From JdFR-22 sp964534325 (GTDB lineage Archaea; Halobacteriota; Archaeoglobi; Archaeoglobales; Archaeoglobaceae): 64,000 bases of DNA. The notes beneath the pieces were generated by a model that ran no database searches, was not told the origin of the DNA, and saw only the letters and a list, made by a program, of their open reading frames with translations. The stretch covers positions 1 through 64,000 of the forward strand of contig CAZHOR010000007.1 in the NCBI GenBank assembly GCA_964534325.1. The letters are read 5' to 3'. Below are positions 44,768 to 54,031 of the stretch, one piece after another (positions within the stretch are counted from its first letter, which is position 1; each line of letters begins with the position of its first letter). The position numbers and the translations under genes are program-made.

Positions 44768-45097
44768 TTAGGCCAATTTCTGGGCTTTTTTCAGCACATC
44801 CCGGATAAATGGGCTGTTGTTCTTCATATCTTCGAATTCTTCTCTGGTGTAAGCTAGAGGTTCTACAGGCAGATCAGTCATTTCAAGTATTTTTCCTATT
44901 CTTTCAAAGAATCTTTCTTTAAAATCGCCAACCACAATCAGGTCTATATCACTACCTTCATGGAACTCTTTCTCCCCAAATGAGCCGTAAAGGTAAACTT
45001 CACAATTAAATCTTTCCTTAAGTTCCTGCGCTAATTTTTTCAGGTCTTTAAAAATTTCTTCACTTTCTTCAATATTAACTCTGCGGAGTTTAGGCAT
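44768..45097 (-). CDS. Minimal nucleotidyltransferase (MNT) antitoxin
   Basis: 109 residues with the MNT fold signature YLYGSFGEKEFHEGSDIDLIVVGD (GSF then DxD). In such pairs the MNT protein AMPylates and neutralises the HEPN toxin. It is downstream of, and overlaps by 58 bases, the HEPN gene on the same strand. Confidence 0.85.
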   Translation of the reverse strand: MPKLRRVNIEESEEIFKDLKKLAQELKERFNCEVYLYGSFGEKEFHEGSDIDLIVVGDFKERFFERIGKILEMTDLPVEPLAYTREEFEDMKNNSPFIRDVLKKAQKLA

Positions 45098-45435
45098 TTT
45101 TGGGCATCCTCCTTCTCATAAAATTCGGCTGGAGCAAGGTCGCCTGCCAATCCATTGGGGTACCTTGTCGGAATGTAGAACATATCCAGAAATCTTGCTT
45201 CACTACTCAACTCGCTAAACTCTGGCTCTATTTTCTCACATTCTCTCAACAGCTCTTTGATTGAGTGCGTAATAATAGACGTATAACCCATAGAATACAA
45301 AAGTGCTTTCAGAGACTTTTCAGCAGACTGTTGCGCCTGAAAACTGGACCAATTATAATTACCGGCCTCCAGACTATCTTTTGACGCTTTTAGATCTGCC
45401 TCACTCTGAACAAGCCACTTCTTAACAAACCTCAT
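45040..45435 (-). CDS. HEPN-domain protein (toxin partner of MNT)
   Basis: 131 residues of the HEPN family (PF05168 type): SFQAQQSAEKSLKALLYSMG, THSIKELLREC and ARFLDMFYIPTRYPNGLAGD. HEPN proteins are often ribonuclease toxins. I do not see the RX4-6H nuclease motif in its usual form, so this one may be inactive as a nuclease or belong to the MNT-binding subgroup. The pair is classed as HEPN-MNT. Confidence 0.8.
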   Translation of the reverse strand: MRFVKKWLVQSEADLKASKDSLEAGNYNWSSFQAQQSAEKSLKALLYSMGYTSIITHSIKELLRECEKIEPEFSELSSEARFLDMFYIPTRYPNGLAGDLAPAEFYEKEDAQKCLNSAELILKKVKKFLKT

Positions 45436-45545
45436 TTAACATTAGATTTCATAGAAGATTTATATTTTTTCTGGAATGGGACTTTTGTCGATGTTGTGAC
45501 TACCTCAATCACTGTTTCAGTAACAATTCTGCTGTCAAAACCACC

Positions 45546-45854
45546 ATGCTACCCATAGCCGTAATCCCAGCAAATATAGCGGCCCAGCAGTGGGATTTCT
45601 TCTTTTTCTTTGCCTTTCTGATCGGCATATATTCCATTCATCGTTTAGCTACCATAAAGGAAGTTGGGGAGGTTGAAGAAGAGTTTGTGGCTCAGGAACT
45701 CATCTCAGAAGTGCGTAGAGGGATGAGGAATTTCTCCACAGCAGGTGGACCTATCCAAACAATCCAGTTCCCCATTGTTATGGTAGGACTTACTCCAGTA
45801 GGATTGAAGAAGAATAAAAAAGCACCTAAAAATAGGGTGAGCGGGAGGGAGTAA
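45546..45854 (+). pseudogene. C-terminal fragment of an MFS-type transporter
   Basis: A 102-residue ORF with one helix, FFFFFAFLIGIYSIHRLATI, followed by an acidic tail (EVGEVEEEFVAQELISEVRRGMRNFSTAGG) that I recognise as the end of a larger membrane transporter. The N-terminal eleven or so helices are missing and no start or ribosome-binding site is credible. Confidence 0.5.
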
Positions 45855-45940
45855 GTGAGTTTAATCCTATGATGAGAGGAGAGAACAATTTATTAGGTAA
45901 TCGACATCACACAGACTAGAGGTGGAACACGATAGATACT

Positions 45941-46609
45941 ATGAATGAACAGAATAGAGGAGAAGACAGTGACAGCAGCAACCTTAGCAGTGGAGAGCAC
46001 TGGATAAAGAAGGATTTTTTCGCCCGGATTTCCAGGTGGGGCGAGAGTGGTAGATACGCGGTGAGGCTGGATTTCTGGATCGTTCTTGCCAAGCTGTTTA
46101 TTCCCATAGCTTTTGGTGCGTTGCTTGTGGGCGTGCATGCTCTTAAGGGTGAGGAGCACTACCGGATAATTTATCCTTTGATGGTGCTCTACTTCATTCC
46201 TCCCATGGGTAAAGAATCCATTATCCCCACTGCAGTAGCATTGGGGGTTCAACCCTCTGTAGCAGGCCTTACCTTCGCTACCATGGATGCTTTGAGTTCC
46301 CTTTTTATAATATGGAACTTCGACCTCCTCTATAAAGCACCGCTGTTTGGTGATTTAGTGGATAATGCTACCACGAGAACAGAGGCCATACTTAACAGAT
46401 ATCCCAAAGCCCGAAAAGCCAGCTACTTTTTCCTGTTCATCCTGGCATTTATACCCTTTCAGGGCTCAGGAGGCGTGACTGCTTCCATTGCCGGAAGACT
46501 GCTCAGCCTCAGACCTTTTCAGATATGGGTGATGGTAGGAATTGCTGTTACCGTCAGCGCTCTTGCCATCGCTCACTCTATGGAATTCATAATCTTCTCC
46601 CTGGGCTAA
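45941..46609 (+). CDS. Small multidrug-export family membrane protein (PF06695-like)
   Basis: 222 residues with about five transmembrane helices: LFIPIAFGALLVGVHAL, YPLMVLYFIPPMGKE, SIIPTAVALGVQPS, YFFLFILAFIPFQGSGGVTA and a C-terminal helix. The segment GSGGVTASIAGRLL is typical of this putative export family. The N-terminus is a polar stretch of about 45 residues. Substrate unknown. Confidence 0.65.
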   Translation: MNEQNRGEDSDSSNLSSGEHWIKKDFFARISRWGESGRYAVRLDFWIVLAKLFIPIAFGALLVGVHALKGEEHYRIIYPLMVLYFIPPMGKESIIPTAVALGVQPSVAGLTFATMDALSSLFIIWNFDLLYKAPLFGDLVDNATTRTEAILNRYPKARKASYFFLFILAFIPFQGSGGVTASIAGRLLSLRPFQIWVMVGIAVTVSALAIAHSMEFIIFSLG

Positions 46610-46694
46610 AGCTGAGATGTCCAAAAGGTTAAAAAGATCGAATTCCTTTATTAGCAAAGAATGTAGAGTGTAGAGTGTGGATTGTGGGGGGAAT

Positions 46695-47894
46695 ATGGCG
46701 ATAGAAGGAATTGATTTCAGCATTGCTATTGCCTTCTTTATAAGTGCTGCGGGCATATATGTATCCAACAGGCTGAGATTACCTCTCCCCATCATCTTGA
46801 TCGTTTTTGGACTGTTCTTTGGACCCAGTTTTCTGGGGATCTTAAAATCAACGGATATTATCTCCCTTCTTGCTACTGTAGGAATAATACTTTTGCTGTT
46901 CAAAGTGGGGCTGGAATCCGACCTCGAGCTATTAAAGACGAGAGGGAGCTGGTTAGTCGGTTCATTGGGGTTTATTCTGCCCTGGATTGTGGGTTTTTTA
47001 ACAGCAATAGTGCTGGGAATTTCCGTTACGGAGAGTGTTTTTGTGGGAGTGATCCTCACTGCCACCAGCGTGGGTATCACGGTGGCGATCCTCAGGGAGT
47101 ACAATGTCATGGATAGGGAGTACTCCAGGATAATCCTGGGAGCTGCTGTGATAGATGATGTACTGGGCCTTATGGGGCTTTCCCTGGCGTACCCTCTGGC
47201 CCAGTACGGTTATGTGGTCCCCATAGAGCTCATGAGGACCATTGCAATCTCTTTAGTATTCATTCTCCTTCTGGTATTACTCGGTTCCAGAGTTATTTAC
47301 CATGGGATGCATTACATGGGCGCAAAATTGTCTCACAGCACCCAGTATTTGGGTATCCTGGCGTTTTGCTTTCTGGTGGCTGCCATGGCGAACGAGATAG
47401 GGCTGGCTGCTATGGTAGGTAGTTTCCTTGCAGGTCTTGCCATCTCGGATTTCTTTTCCAGGATAGAGAGGAAGGCGAGTAACAGCACTCATCCCGTTCC
47501 ACCAGAGGACAGGCAGAGATTGGAGGAAAGGGTAGATGAGCTGGTATTCGTTTTCACTCCCATATTCTTTCTGGATCTGGGTTTGATGATCGAGAGAGAT
47601 GATTTGATCGGCGGTCTGTTACTGGGGCTGGTTCTAACGGGAGTGGGGATCGTTTCCAAGTACTACGGCTCCTACCTCGGCTCCATGATCTCCGGACTTA
47701 GCAGGAGAGATGCTGACATAATAGGTATCGGCATGATACCCAGAGGGGAAATAGGGCTGGTAGCTGCTCAAATAGGTCTGATTTCAGGTATCCTGTCACC
47801 CAGCCTGTTCTCTGCAGTGGTAGTTATGGCCATCCTCACTTCTGTGATCCCTCCACTGTTCCTGCACAGAAAGATCTTCCCCTCCTCAAATTAA
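46695..47894 (+). CDS. Cation/proton antiporter (KefB/CPA2 type)
   Basis: 399 residues from the ATG at 46695 (MAIEGIDFSIAIAFF), the upstream ATG at 46677 being less likely. About 12 helices with the substrate-binding pattern TSVGITVAIL and GAAVIDDVLGL (Asp-Asp). It lacks a C-terminal TrkA-N domain. Likely Na+/H+ or K+/H+ exchange across the membrane. Followed after 5 bases by the CNNM gene, so co-transcribed. Confidence 0.9.
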   Translation: MAIEGIDFSIAIAFFISAAGIYVSNRLRLPLPIILIVFGLFFGPSFLGILKSTDIISLLATVGIILLLFKVGLESDLELLKTRGSWLVGSLGFILPWIVGFLTAIVLGISVTESVFVGVILTATSVGITVAILREYNVMDREYSRIILGAAVIDDVLGLMGLSLAYPLAQYGYVVPIELMRTIAISLVFILLLVLLGSRVIYHGMHYMGAKLSHSTQYLGILAFCFLVAAMANEIGLAAMVGSFLAGLAISDFFSRIERKASNSTHPVPPEDRQRLEERVDELVFVFTPIFFLDLGLMIERDDLIGGLLLGLVLTGVGIVSKYYGSYLGSMISGLSRRDADIIGIGMIPRGEIGLVAAQIGLISGILSPSLFSAVVVMAILTSVIPPLFLHRKIFPSSN

Positions 47895-47899
47895 AATAC

Positions 47900-48898
47900 A
47901 TGTATCTTCAAGTAAGGGGTATGACCTTGCTTGTTACAATTCCAGTGATAGGAATCCTAATTGGTTTGTCAGCATTTTTTGCTGCTTCTGAAATGGCTTT
48001 TGTATCTACAGACAGGATCAAATTGAGGGACAGGGTAGTTAAAGGAGATAAAAACGCTGATCTGCTGGAAAAACTTCTGGATGATTCAGACGAAGTGGTG
48101 AGTGCCGTAGTAATCTGCAACAATCTGGTGAACATCTCCGCCTCCATAATCGCTGGGACTGTAGCCGTTTATCTTCTGGGGAATCTGGGAGCCGGGATAG
48201 CTGCAGCAGTGATGACCTTGCTTATTGTCGTTTTTGGAGAAGCAATGCCCAAAGCGTTTGGCATAAACAACCAGAAATTTGCCATCCAGATATCCAGACC
48301 CCTCTACATTATTAGAAGGGCATTTTATCCTGCAGTAAAATCCTTCACAATGGTCTCTGACGCATTCTTAAAGGTAATGGGGAAAGAAGAGAGAGGTAAG
48401 CTGGTAATTACCGAAGAAGAGATCAAGACCATGCTCGATCTGGGGGTGGAGGTTGGAACCATCAAAAGTGATGAGAGAAAGCTGGTGAGGGATGTTTTCG
48501 ATTTTGATGAGACGAGGGTAAAGGAAATAGTTGTTTCTCGAGGAAGAATAGTGGGCCTGCAGGAGAACAGTAACATAGGAAAACTTATGAAGAAGTCAGT
48601 GGAGACTGGTTACTCACGATTCCCTGTATTCGGAAAAAATAAGGACGATATAGTGGGGATAGTTCATGTGAAGGATTCTCTGCTCAAAAAGGAGAAAACA
48701 CCCGTAAAGGAAATAATGAGGGATGTATTGAAAATCTCTCCTGGAATGAAAATAGACAACGTCTTAAGGGAAATGCAGAGAAAAAGGAATCACATAGCAA
48801 TAATCCAATCAGCAGAGGGGAGGACACTGGGGCTGGTCACCATGGAAAACCTCATAGAAGAAATATTTGGGGAGATAAGGGATGAACACGATGCATAA
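47900..48898 (+). CDS. CNNM/CorC-family protein with CBS pair
   Basis: 332 residues. DUF21 domain with four helices at the N-terminus (ASEMAFVSTDRIKLRDRV; VVICNNLVNISASI), then a CBS pair (about 195-325; GYSRFPVFGKNKDDIVGIVHVKD; HIAIIQSAEGRTLGLVTMENL). The usual C-terminal CorC/HlyC domain is absent. Family members are linked to Mg2+ transport. Alternative ATG at 47921. Confidence 0.9.
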   Translation: MYLQVRGMTLLVTIPVIGILIGLSAFFAASEMAFVSTDRIKLRDRVVKGDKNADLLEKLLDDSDEVVSAVVICNNLVNISASIIAGTVAVYLLGNLGAGIAAAVMTLLIVVFGEAMPKAFGINNQKFAIQISRPLYIIRRAFYPAVKSFTMVSDAFLKVMGKEERGKLVITEEEIKTMLDLGVEVGTIKSDERKLVRDVFDFDETRVKEIVVSRGRIVGLQENSNIGKLMKKSVETGYSRFPVFGKNKDDIVGIVHVKDSLLKKEKTPVKEIMRDVLKISPGMKIDNVLREMQRKRNHIAIIQSAEGRTLGLVTMENLIEEIFGEIRDEHDA

Positions 48899-48949
48899 AT
48901 CATGGAGATAAAGGTATGAATTTATAAATTAAATCAATTATATAATTAA

Positions 48950-49807
48950 TTAATTCTTGAAGACGAATACCGGAACTTCGGAGTGCCTGACAACCGAATC
49001 TGTAGTGCTTCCCAGCACTGCTCCCATGAAGCCCAGACCCCTGGAGTTCATCATTATTATGCTTGCATCCTCTTCTTTTGCAGTTTTGATTAACTCCTTA
49101 TGCGGTTTTCCTCTTTTCACCACCGTTTTAACCCTTATATCCTGTGTTTCCAGTTCCTTTCTGGCTGAAGCCATAAGCTCCTCCCTGTCCTTATCTTCCA
49201 CCTCTTCCATAATATTCACTACAACAACTTCCTTACTGCCGGAGATAGCAGCATGCTTTACGTATTCAATAATGCTCCTGGAGTATTCTGAGAGATCGTA
49301 GGCGAAAAGTATTTTATCGAACGGAGACCCCTTTATTTCGCAGCTAAGCGACCCATTCTCTTTTTTGAAGTACTTGGGCTTCACCAGCATGACCGGAACC
49401 TTCGACCTTCTCACCACTCCCTCGGAAACACTGCCCAAAAGGGTCTCCTTTAGGATTCCCTTTCCTTTAGAACCCATTACAATAAAAGAGACATTCTGGT
49501 TCTCCGCAGCTTTTACTATCTCCCACACCGGGTCGCCTCTGGGGATGGGGGTTACAAACCCTGCATTAATCCCCTGTTGTTTTAAACGGTCTGTCCATTC
49601 AACCAGTTTTTTTCTCCCCTCTTCTTCCTCACGCTTTACCCACGTGTCCACATTGAAACCCGAAGCCACCCCCTCAACCTTGTTCAGATTGATCACTCTC
49701 ACCAGAATCATTTCCTCCATACCCAGACACCCCAGTCTGGGGAGCCATTCCAAAATGCTCTCCGAGACCTTTGAGAAGTCAGTGGGAAACAACACTTTAT
49801 CCAGCAT
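48950..49807 (-). CDS. Universal stress protein with two UspA domains
   Basis: 285 residues, two UspA domains (about 1-145 and 158-285). The nucleotide-binding motif is clear in the first (GSKGKGILKETLLGSVSEGVVRRS) and present in the second (NSRGLGFMGAVLGSTTDSVVRHS). GGTGAG upstream of the ATG at 49807. Possibly ATP-binding; a stress or signalling role. Confidence 0.9.
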   Translation of the reverse strand: MLDKVLFPTDFSKVSESILEWLPRLGCLGMEEMILVRVINLNKVEGVASGFNVDTWVKREEEEGRKKLVEWTDRLKQQGINAGFVTPIPRGDPVWEIVKAAENQNVSFIVMGSKGKGILKETLLGSVSEGVVRRSKVPVMLVKPKYFKKENGSLSCEIKGSPFDKILFAYDLSEYSRSIIEYVKHAAISGSKEVVVVNIMEEVEDKDREELMASARKELETQDIRVKTVVKRGKPHKELIKTAKEEDASIIMMNSRGLGFMGAVLGSTTDSVVRHSEVPVFVFKN

Positions 49808-49932
49808 ACACTCACCTTTTTACAGCTTTAGATTAGGATTATCCTACATCTTACTTACAACTAAATCCATCCACCAACAACTTATAGGTTATGATGGGTT
49901 CAATAATCTCACTCCATAATCCACATTCCCAC

Positions 49933-51453
49933 TCATAATATCCTGTAAGAGGGATATCTCTCCAGTATCATGCTGGAAACGGCCACTGGTGGTTCAGATA
50001 TCGCCAGATCGATCGCCTGCTCCAGCTTCCATTCCTTATCTGCATGTATGGTGAACAGGGGGGTTCCAGCTTTTGCGTGCTGTCCACCCTTTTTGTGGAT
50101 GAGAATTCCCGCTCCCTTGTCTTTGGGGGCGCCGGCCGCCCTGGCAACTTTCACCAGACCGGAGTTCTTGACTTCAGCAACTGCTCCATCTACCGGTGCC
50201 TTGATAACATGCGTGTGCTCTCCAATGGGGAGATCGTCCGACTTTACTTCCGGGTCACCTCCCTGTATCTCAATGATCTCTTTAAATTTCTCCAGTGCCT
50301 TACCAGATTCTATAAGCTGTTTGGCGTCCTCAACCCCGTTCCTGCTCTTACCCGACATCTCCAGAAGCACACCGGCTACTCCCGCAGCTTTCTCTATTAA
50401 GCTTCGAGCCCCTTTACCGGTTTCAAGTACCTCGAGAGCTTCTTTCGCTTCCAGAGCAGGTCCTATTGTTCTGCCCACAGGCTGACTGCCATAGGTCATT
50501 ACGCATGAGGTGTCAAGGCCCAGCCTCCTTCCCAGCTCAGAGAAGTCTGATGCCAGCTTTCTACCCTCATCGATGTCAGCAACCTTCGCACCTTCACCCA
50601 CGGGGATGTCGATGACCACGTGTTTAGCTCCTATGGAGCCTTTCTTGGCCATAACGCTCGCCAGCAACTGGGGGCGGGGGTCTATGGATAGGGGATTCTC
50701 CACCCTGATCAGCTTGTCATCAGCAGGAGCGATGTTGGTGGTCCCGCCCCAGGCAATAACTCCGCCTACCTTCTCTGTCATCTCCTTTATCTCGTCAATA
50801 CCCAGATTAACATCCGCTAGAACTTCCATTGTATCTGCAGTCCCGCTGGCAGAGGTAATGGCTCTGGATGCGGTCTTGGGGATGAGCAAGCCGCTGGCAG
50901 CTATGATGGGGACAATGAGCAGGGTTATCTTGTTCCCGGGCACACCTCCAATGCTGTGCTTGTCCACCACAATTCCTCTCTCAAAGTTTAAGGTCTCCCC
51001 AGTGTCTATCATGGCCCGGGTCAACCACTCAATCTCATCGAGGTCAACGGGTTGAAGATAATCGGCCATCACAAAGGCGGTCAGCTCCACTTCAGTGAGC
51101 ATGTTGGACACAATATCCCTGACTATAGCGTTGATCTCATCTTTAGTCAATTTATGGCCATCCATCTTCTTCTTGATGAACTCGATAGACTTTGGTTTGG
51201 AAACGGGATGGACCTCAACTTCGGCTCTATCAGGGATTTCGATCTCACAGGGACCAACCACACTAGTCACACCTATCTCACCCTGACTCACCATCTCGGT
51301 GGTTAATTGGACATCCGAAATGCAGAACTTCTTTCCATAAGCTACTTTAACCCTATCCCCCACGATCAGCCCCAGCTCAGCAGCGTCATCCGGACTCAAC
51401 ATAACTGAAGCATGTTCGAGTTGGAGAGGGATATTCTTGACCTTAAACCTCAT
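49933..51453 (-). CDS. deoA: AMP phosphorylase
   Basis: 506 residues. Motifs: KHSIGGVPGNKITLLIVPI, KTASRAITSASGTADTMEVL, GGTTNIAPADDKLIRVENPL and the N-terminal archaeal extension of about 85 residues (KNIPLQLEHASVMLSPDDA) that distinguishes AMP phosphorylase from thymidine phosphorylase. It turns AMP into ribose-1,5-bisphosphate for the archaeal type III RuBisCO salvage pathway. Strong GGAGGAGG upstream of the ATG. The other pathway genes are not here. Confidence 0.95.
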   Translation of the reverse strand: MRFKVKNIPLQLEHASVMLSPDDAAELGLIVGDRVKVAYGKKFCISDVQLTTEMVSQGEIGVTSVVGPCEIEIPDRAEVEVHPVSKPKSIEFIKKKMDGHKLTKDEINAIVRDIVSNMLTEVELTAFVMADYLQPVDLDEIEWLTRAMIDTGETLNFERGIVVDKHSIGGVPGNKITLLIVPIIAASGLLIPKTASRAITSASGTADTMEVLADVNLGIDEIKEMTEKVGGVIAWGGTTNIAPADDKLIRVENPLSIDPRPQLLASVMAKKGSIGAKHVVIDIPVGEGAKVADIDEGRKLASDFSELGRRLGLDTSCVMTYGSQPVGRTIGPALEAKEALEVLETGKGARSLIEKAAGVAGVLLEMSGKSRNGVEDAKQLIESGKALEKFKEIIEIQGGDPEVKSDDLPIGEHTHVIKAPVDGAVAEVKNSGLVKVARAAGAPKDKGAGILIHKKGGQHAKAGTPLFTIHADKEWKLEQAIDLAISEPPVAVSSMILERYPSYRIL

Positions 51454-51767
51454 GAGACCTCCTCCTATCTTTAAGATTTAAATCGTTTACACCCAAGTCT
51501 TTACACCTGCAATTTTCAGTAACTTCAGAACACCCTAAAAAACTTAACTGAAGGTGGGAGATCAATAGAATGCATAATAAGGGTGAAAGGTGATCAAGGT
51601 GTCACTCCGGAGAGAACAATCTCCTGCACCGGTTCTACACGAGTTTGTTGCTGTTCACGTCTTTAGCCATATGTTATGTGTTATTTGTGCCTCCGCAATA
51701 GATCAGTCTCCAACTGTTGGGAGAATATTCCGGAAAATTCATAAATCAGTTATAATTTACTGCGAGC

Positions 51768-52532
51768 ATGATTATATCACACAAACACAAATTCATCTTC
51801 ATCAAGACAAAAAAGACAGCAGGGACCAGCATTGAGGGTTACCTGGCTCAATTCTGTGGTGAGGACGATATAATCGCTCCTCATGAATACCTGGGAGGAA
51901 AAAACCATACAGGATTTTTCAACCCCTTAATTGACTTAAGATATTACCTCAAATACGGAAAAAACGATTTTATGGACTTAATATATAACCTCAGGAATGG
52001 AAAGAATGGTAATGGAAAGGGGGATGGTGGATTTTACGGCCTTAAGCGCCTGATGCACTTGAGAGAAGGAGTGCAGTACCACCAGCACTTGCCAGCTGTG
52101 ATAGTTAGGTCCAGAGTCGGCAGAGAGATCTGGGATAATTACTTCAAGTTCTGTTTTGAGAGGAACCCCTGGGATAAAGTGCTGTCCCACTACTACCATA
52201 AATGCGCCGAGCTCGACCAAAAAATCGATTTTGACGACTTTATGAGCGATTCAGTCTACTGGAAATGGCCCATGAACCATTTACTGTATTCGGACTTCTC
52301 CGGTAAGGTTATGGTTGACTATATTGGTTATTACGAGAACTTAGAGGATGATCTGTGTGAGTTGCTGGAGAAACTGGATATCCCCACGGGTGAATTACCC
52401 ATGCACCGTTCCAACACAATAAAAACCGAAAACTATCAGGACTTCTTCTCCAACGGATACGAAAAATATGTGGATAAGATCTCTGACTGCTATAAGAAAG
52501 AGATCAAATTACACAGGTACAGCTTTCAATGA
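51768..52532 (+). CDS. Sulfotransferase-family protein
   Basis: 254 residues. 5' phosphosulfate-binding loop KTKKTAGTSIEGYL and 3' motif ERNPWDKVLSHYYHK. It would use PAPS to sulfate a sugar or protein, fitting a role in surface glycan decoration. The 310 bases upstream (51454-51767) show no gene I would call. AT-rich sequence around 51738-51752 is a weak TATA candidate for a leaderless message. Confidence 0.85.
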   Translation: MIISHKHKFIFIKTKKTAGTSIEGYLAQFCGEDDIIAPHEYLGGKNHTGFFNPLIDLRYYLKYGKNDFMDLIYNLRNGKNGNGKGDGGFYGLKRLMHLREGVQYHQHLPAVIVRSRVGREIWDNYFKFCFERNPWDKVLSHYYHKCAELDQKIDFDDFMSDSVYWKWPMNHLLYSDFSGKVMVDYIGYYENLEDDLCELLEKLDIPTGELPMHRSNTIKTENYQDFFSNGYEKYVDKISDCYKKEIKLHRYSFQ

Positions 52533-52595
52533 GGCCCTGAAGCCATTTATTATACGATGCAAAAATTTATTTAATCCTTACTCTGAGGTACGAGA

Positions 52596-53072
52596 ATGTT
52601 CGACAAATTAGAGAAACGACAATTCTATGGCCTCATAGCCGGTTTCGTGGTGGTTGCAGTAGTTGCCTTCGGCGCAGGAGCCGCACTTGGCGGAGTCCTG
52701 ATGGGATCATCTGACCCGGGTTCATCTGGAGAAACTGCTTCGGAAGAAGAGATCAGCCAGAAGGTCCAGACGATGATGGACCAGCAGATCCAGCAACAGG
52801 AACAACAGTTAGCACTTTTAGCACAGCAGAGCGAGAACATCTCAGAGGAAGACCTCTCCATTGAAGCATCAGTCCAGGACGTATCATCCTCCCAATTCAG
52901 CTCACTGTACAAGGTGACCATATCCGTGACCGGGACCGTCCCCTCACAAACAGGTGAACTCCAGCCATTAGACCAGGAACAAGTGATGTACATCTCAAAG
53001 GACGGAAGATACCTCTTCCAGCAACCCACCGACCTGGAACAACCACAACAACAACCTACTGGCCTGGAATAA
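52596..53072 (+). CDS. Membrane-anchored Gln-rich protein, unknown
   Basis: 158 residues: N-terminal transmembrane helix (LIAGFVVVAVVAFGAGAAL), a polar Gln-rich coil (DQQIQQQEQQLALLAQQSEN), then a small beta-domain ending VMYISKDGRYLFQQP. That last segment resembles the region that precedes the thioredoxin fold in archaeal DsbA-like proteins, but no CxxC is present. Function unknown; possibly a DsbA-derived fragment. Confidence 0.6.
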   Translation: MFDKLEKRQFYGLIAGFVVVAVVAFGAGAALGGVLMGSSDPGSSGETASEEEISQKVQTMMDQQIQQQEQQLALLAQQSENISEEDLSIEASVQDVSSSQFSSLYKVTISVTGTVPSQTGELQPLDQEQVMYISKDGRYLFQQPTDLEQPQQQPTGLE

Positions 53073-53125
53073 CCGTAGGTAAAAACAAACCAATCATTCC
53101 CATAATCCTAATTTAACTTAACTTT

Positions 53126-54031
53126 TCAATCTTTTAATCTTTTTTCGTATCCCAAGCCAGAGTTCTCTTCGCTTAGAGCTTTCTCCAGTGCGTCCTTACT
53201 CGCAGCCTCATAAGCCCTTTCAAGCAGCTCAGAAACTTTCTTTTTCCTGATTTTAAAAGGTGCTTCTCCCAGTATTTTAAGCACGGCATTGTCAACTTCA
53301 TTTCGCTCGAAGCTCACAGAGAATGTCTCCAAATCTATTCCTGCTTCCCAGAACGTTTCCAGACAATTTTCCAGTGGTGCTTCTTCCCAGGTATGGGCAT
53401 CAGAAGTTGAGATCTTTTCAACTGAAGTTCTAGCACGTTTTTTTCTAAGGGTTTCAATGATATGCTCTTTCTTCTGCCCTCTGAGATTGAAGATTAGAAA
53501 TGGGTCCTCGTCAAAGCGTTCTGCTAATAGATAGTAAACTGCTGCGATATGCTTGCAGGGATTTGCCGAATCGGGACATGAGCATTCAGTAACTAACTCT
53601 TTTTTTGAGGCAGGAAAAAGGGGGACATCGACCTCTGCAAACACATCCTCGATATTTTTTGGCATCTCACCAGAAAGAAGTTTGGCTGCAAATATCGCTT
53701 TTGAAGCCATGGCGGTTGTCACCTTATCCCATTCCTCTTTTGAAAGGATTTTTATCCTGATGTCAACGGAGTAGGGTTTACGCCTGCTCCCCTGGACTTT
53801 TGCTGTAACAGCCCCTGACTTAACATCGATGGAGATCACCTGTCCCTTTCTAGCGTAAGACCGTCCTCTGCTCAATCTAGCCCCCATATTGAAGGATTCC
53901 AGGACCTTTATCCACCGTTCAGACCACCAGGTCTCACCAATTTTCCCTCTTTTGCTTTTAGCTTTGATTCCGTCCTTCACCTCTATCGGCCTGGTGGGTT
54001 CATAATAACCCCAGTAACCCCTGCCCATCAT
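53126..54031 (-). CDS. SWIM zinc-finger protein, partner of the SNF2 helicase
   Basis: 301 residues. SWIM motif CSCPDSANPCKHIAAVYYLLAE (CxC...CxH) at about 145-170, with the usual flanking segments TWWSERWIKVLES and GRSYARKGQV at the N-terminus. Encoded with a 4-base overlap (ATGATG at the SNF2 stop). Such SWIM/SNF2 pairs are widespread in prokaryotes; the role in DNA processing is suspected but not established. Confidence 0.9.
   Translation of the reverse strand: MMGRGYWGYYEPTRPIEVKDGIKAKSKRGKIGETWWSERWIKVLESFNMGARLSRGRSYARKGQVISIDVKSGAVTAKVQGSRRKPYSVDIRIKILSKEEWDKVTTAMASKAIFAAKLLSGEMPKNIEDVFAEVDVPLFPASKKELVTECSCPDSANPCKHIAAVYYLLAERFDEDPFLIFNLRGQKKEHIIETLRKKRARTSVEKISTSDAHTWEEAPLENCLETFWEAGIDLETFSVSFERNEVDNAVLKILGEAPFKIRKKKVSELLERAYEAASKDALEKALSEENSGLGYEKRLKD

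Noticed and set aside
49365..51055. Several long plus-strand frames opposite the stress protein and AMP phosphorylase
   Set aside because: Antisense to well-supported genes, with no family similarity.
51590..51835. 81-residue frame upstream of the sulfotransferase
   Set aside because: Its end overlaps the sulfotransferase coding region in another frame; His-rich tail and no recognisable domain. Not called.
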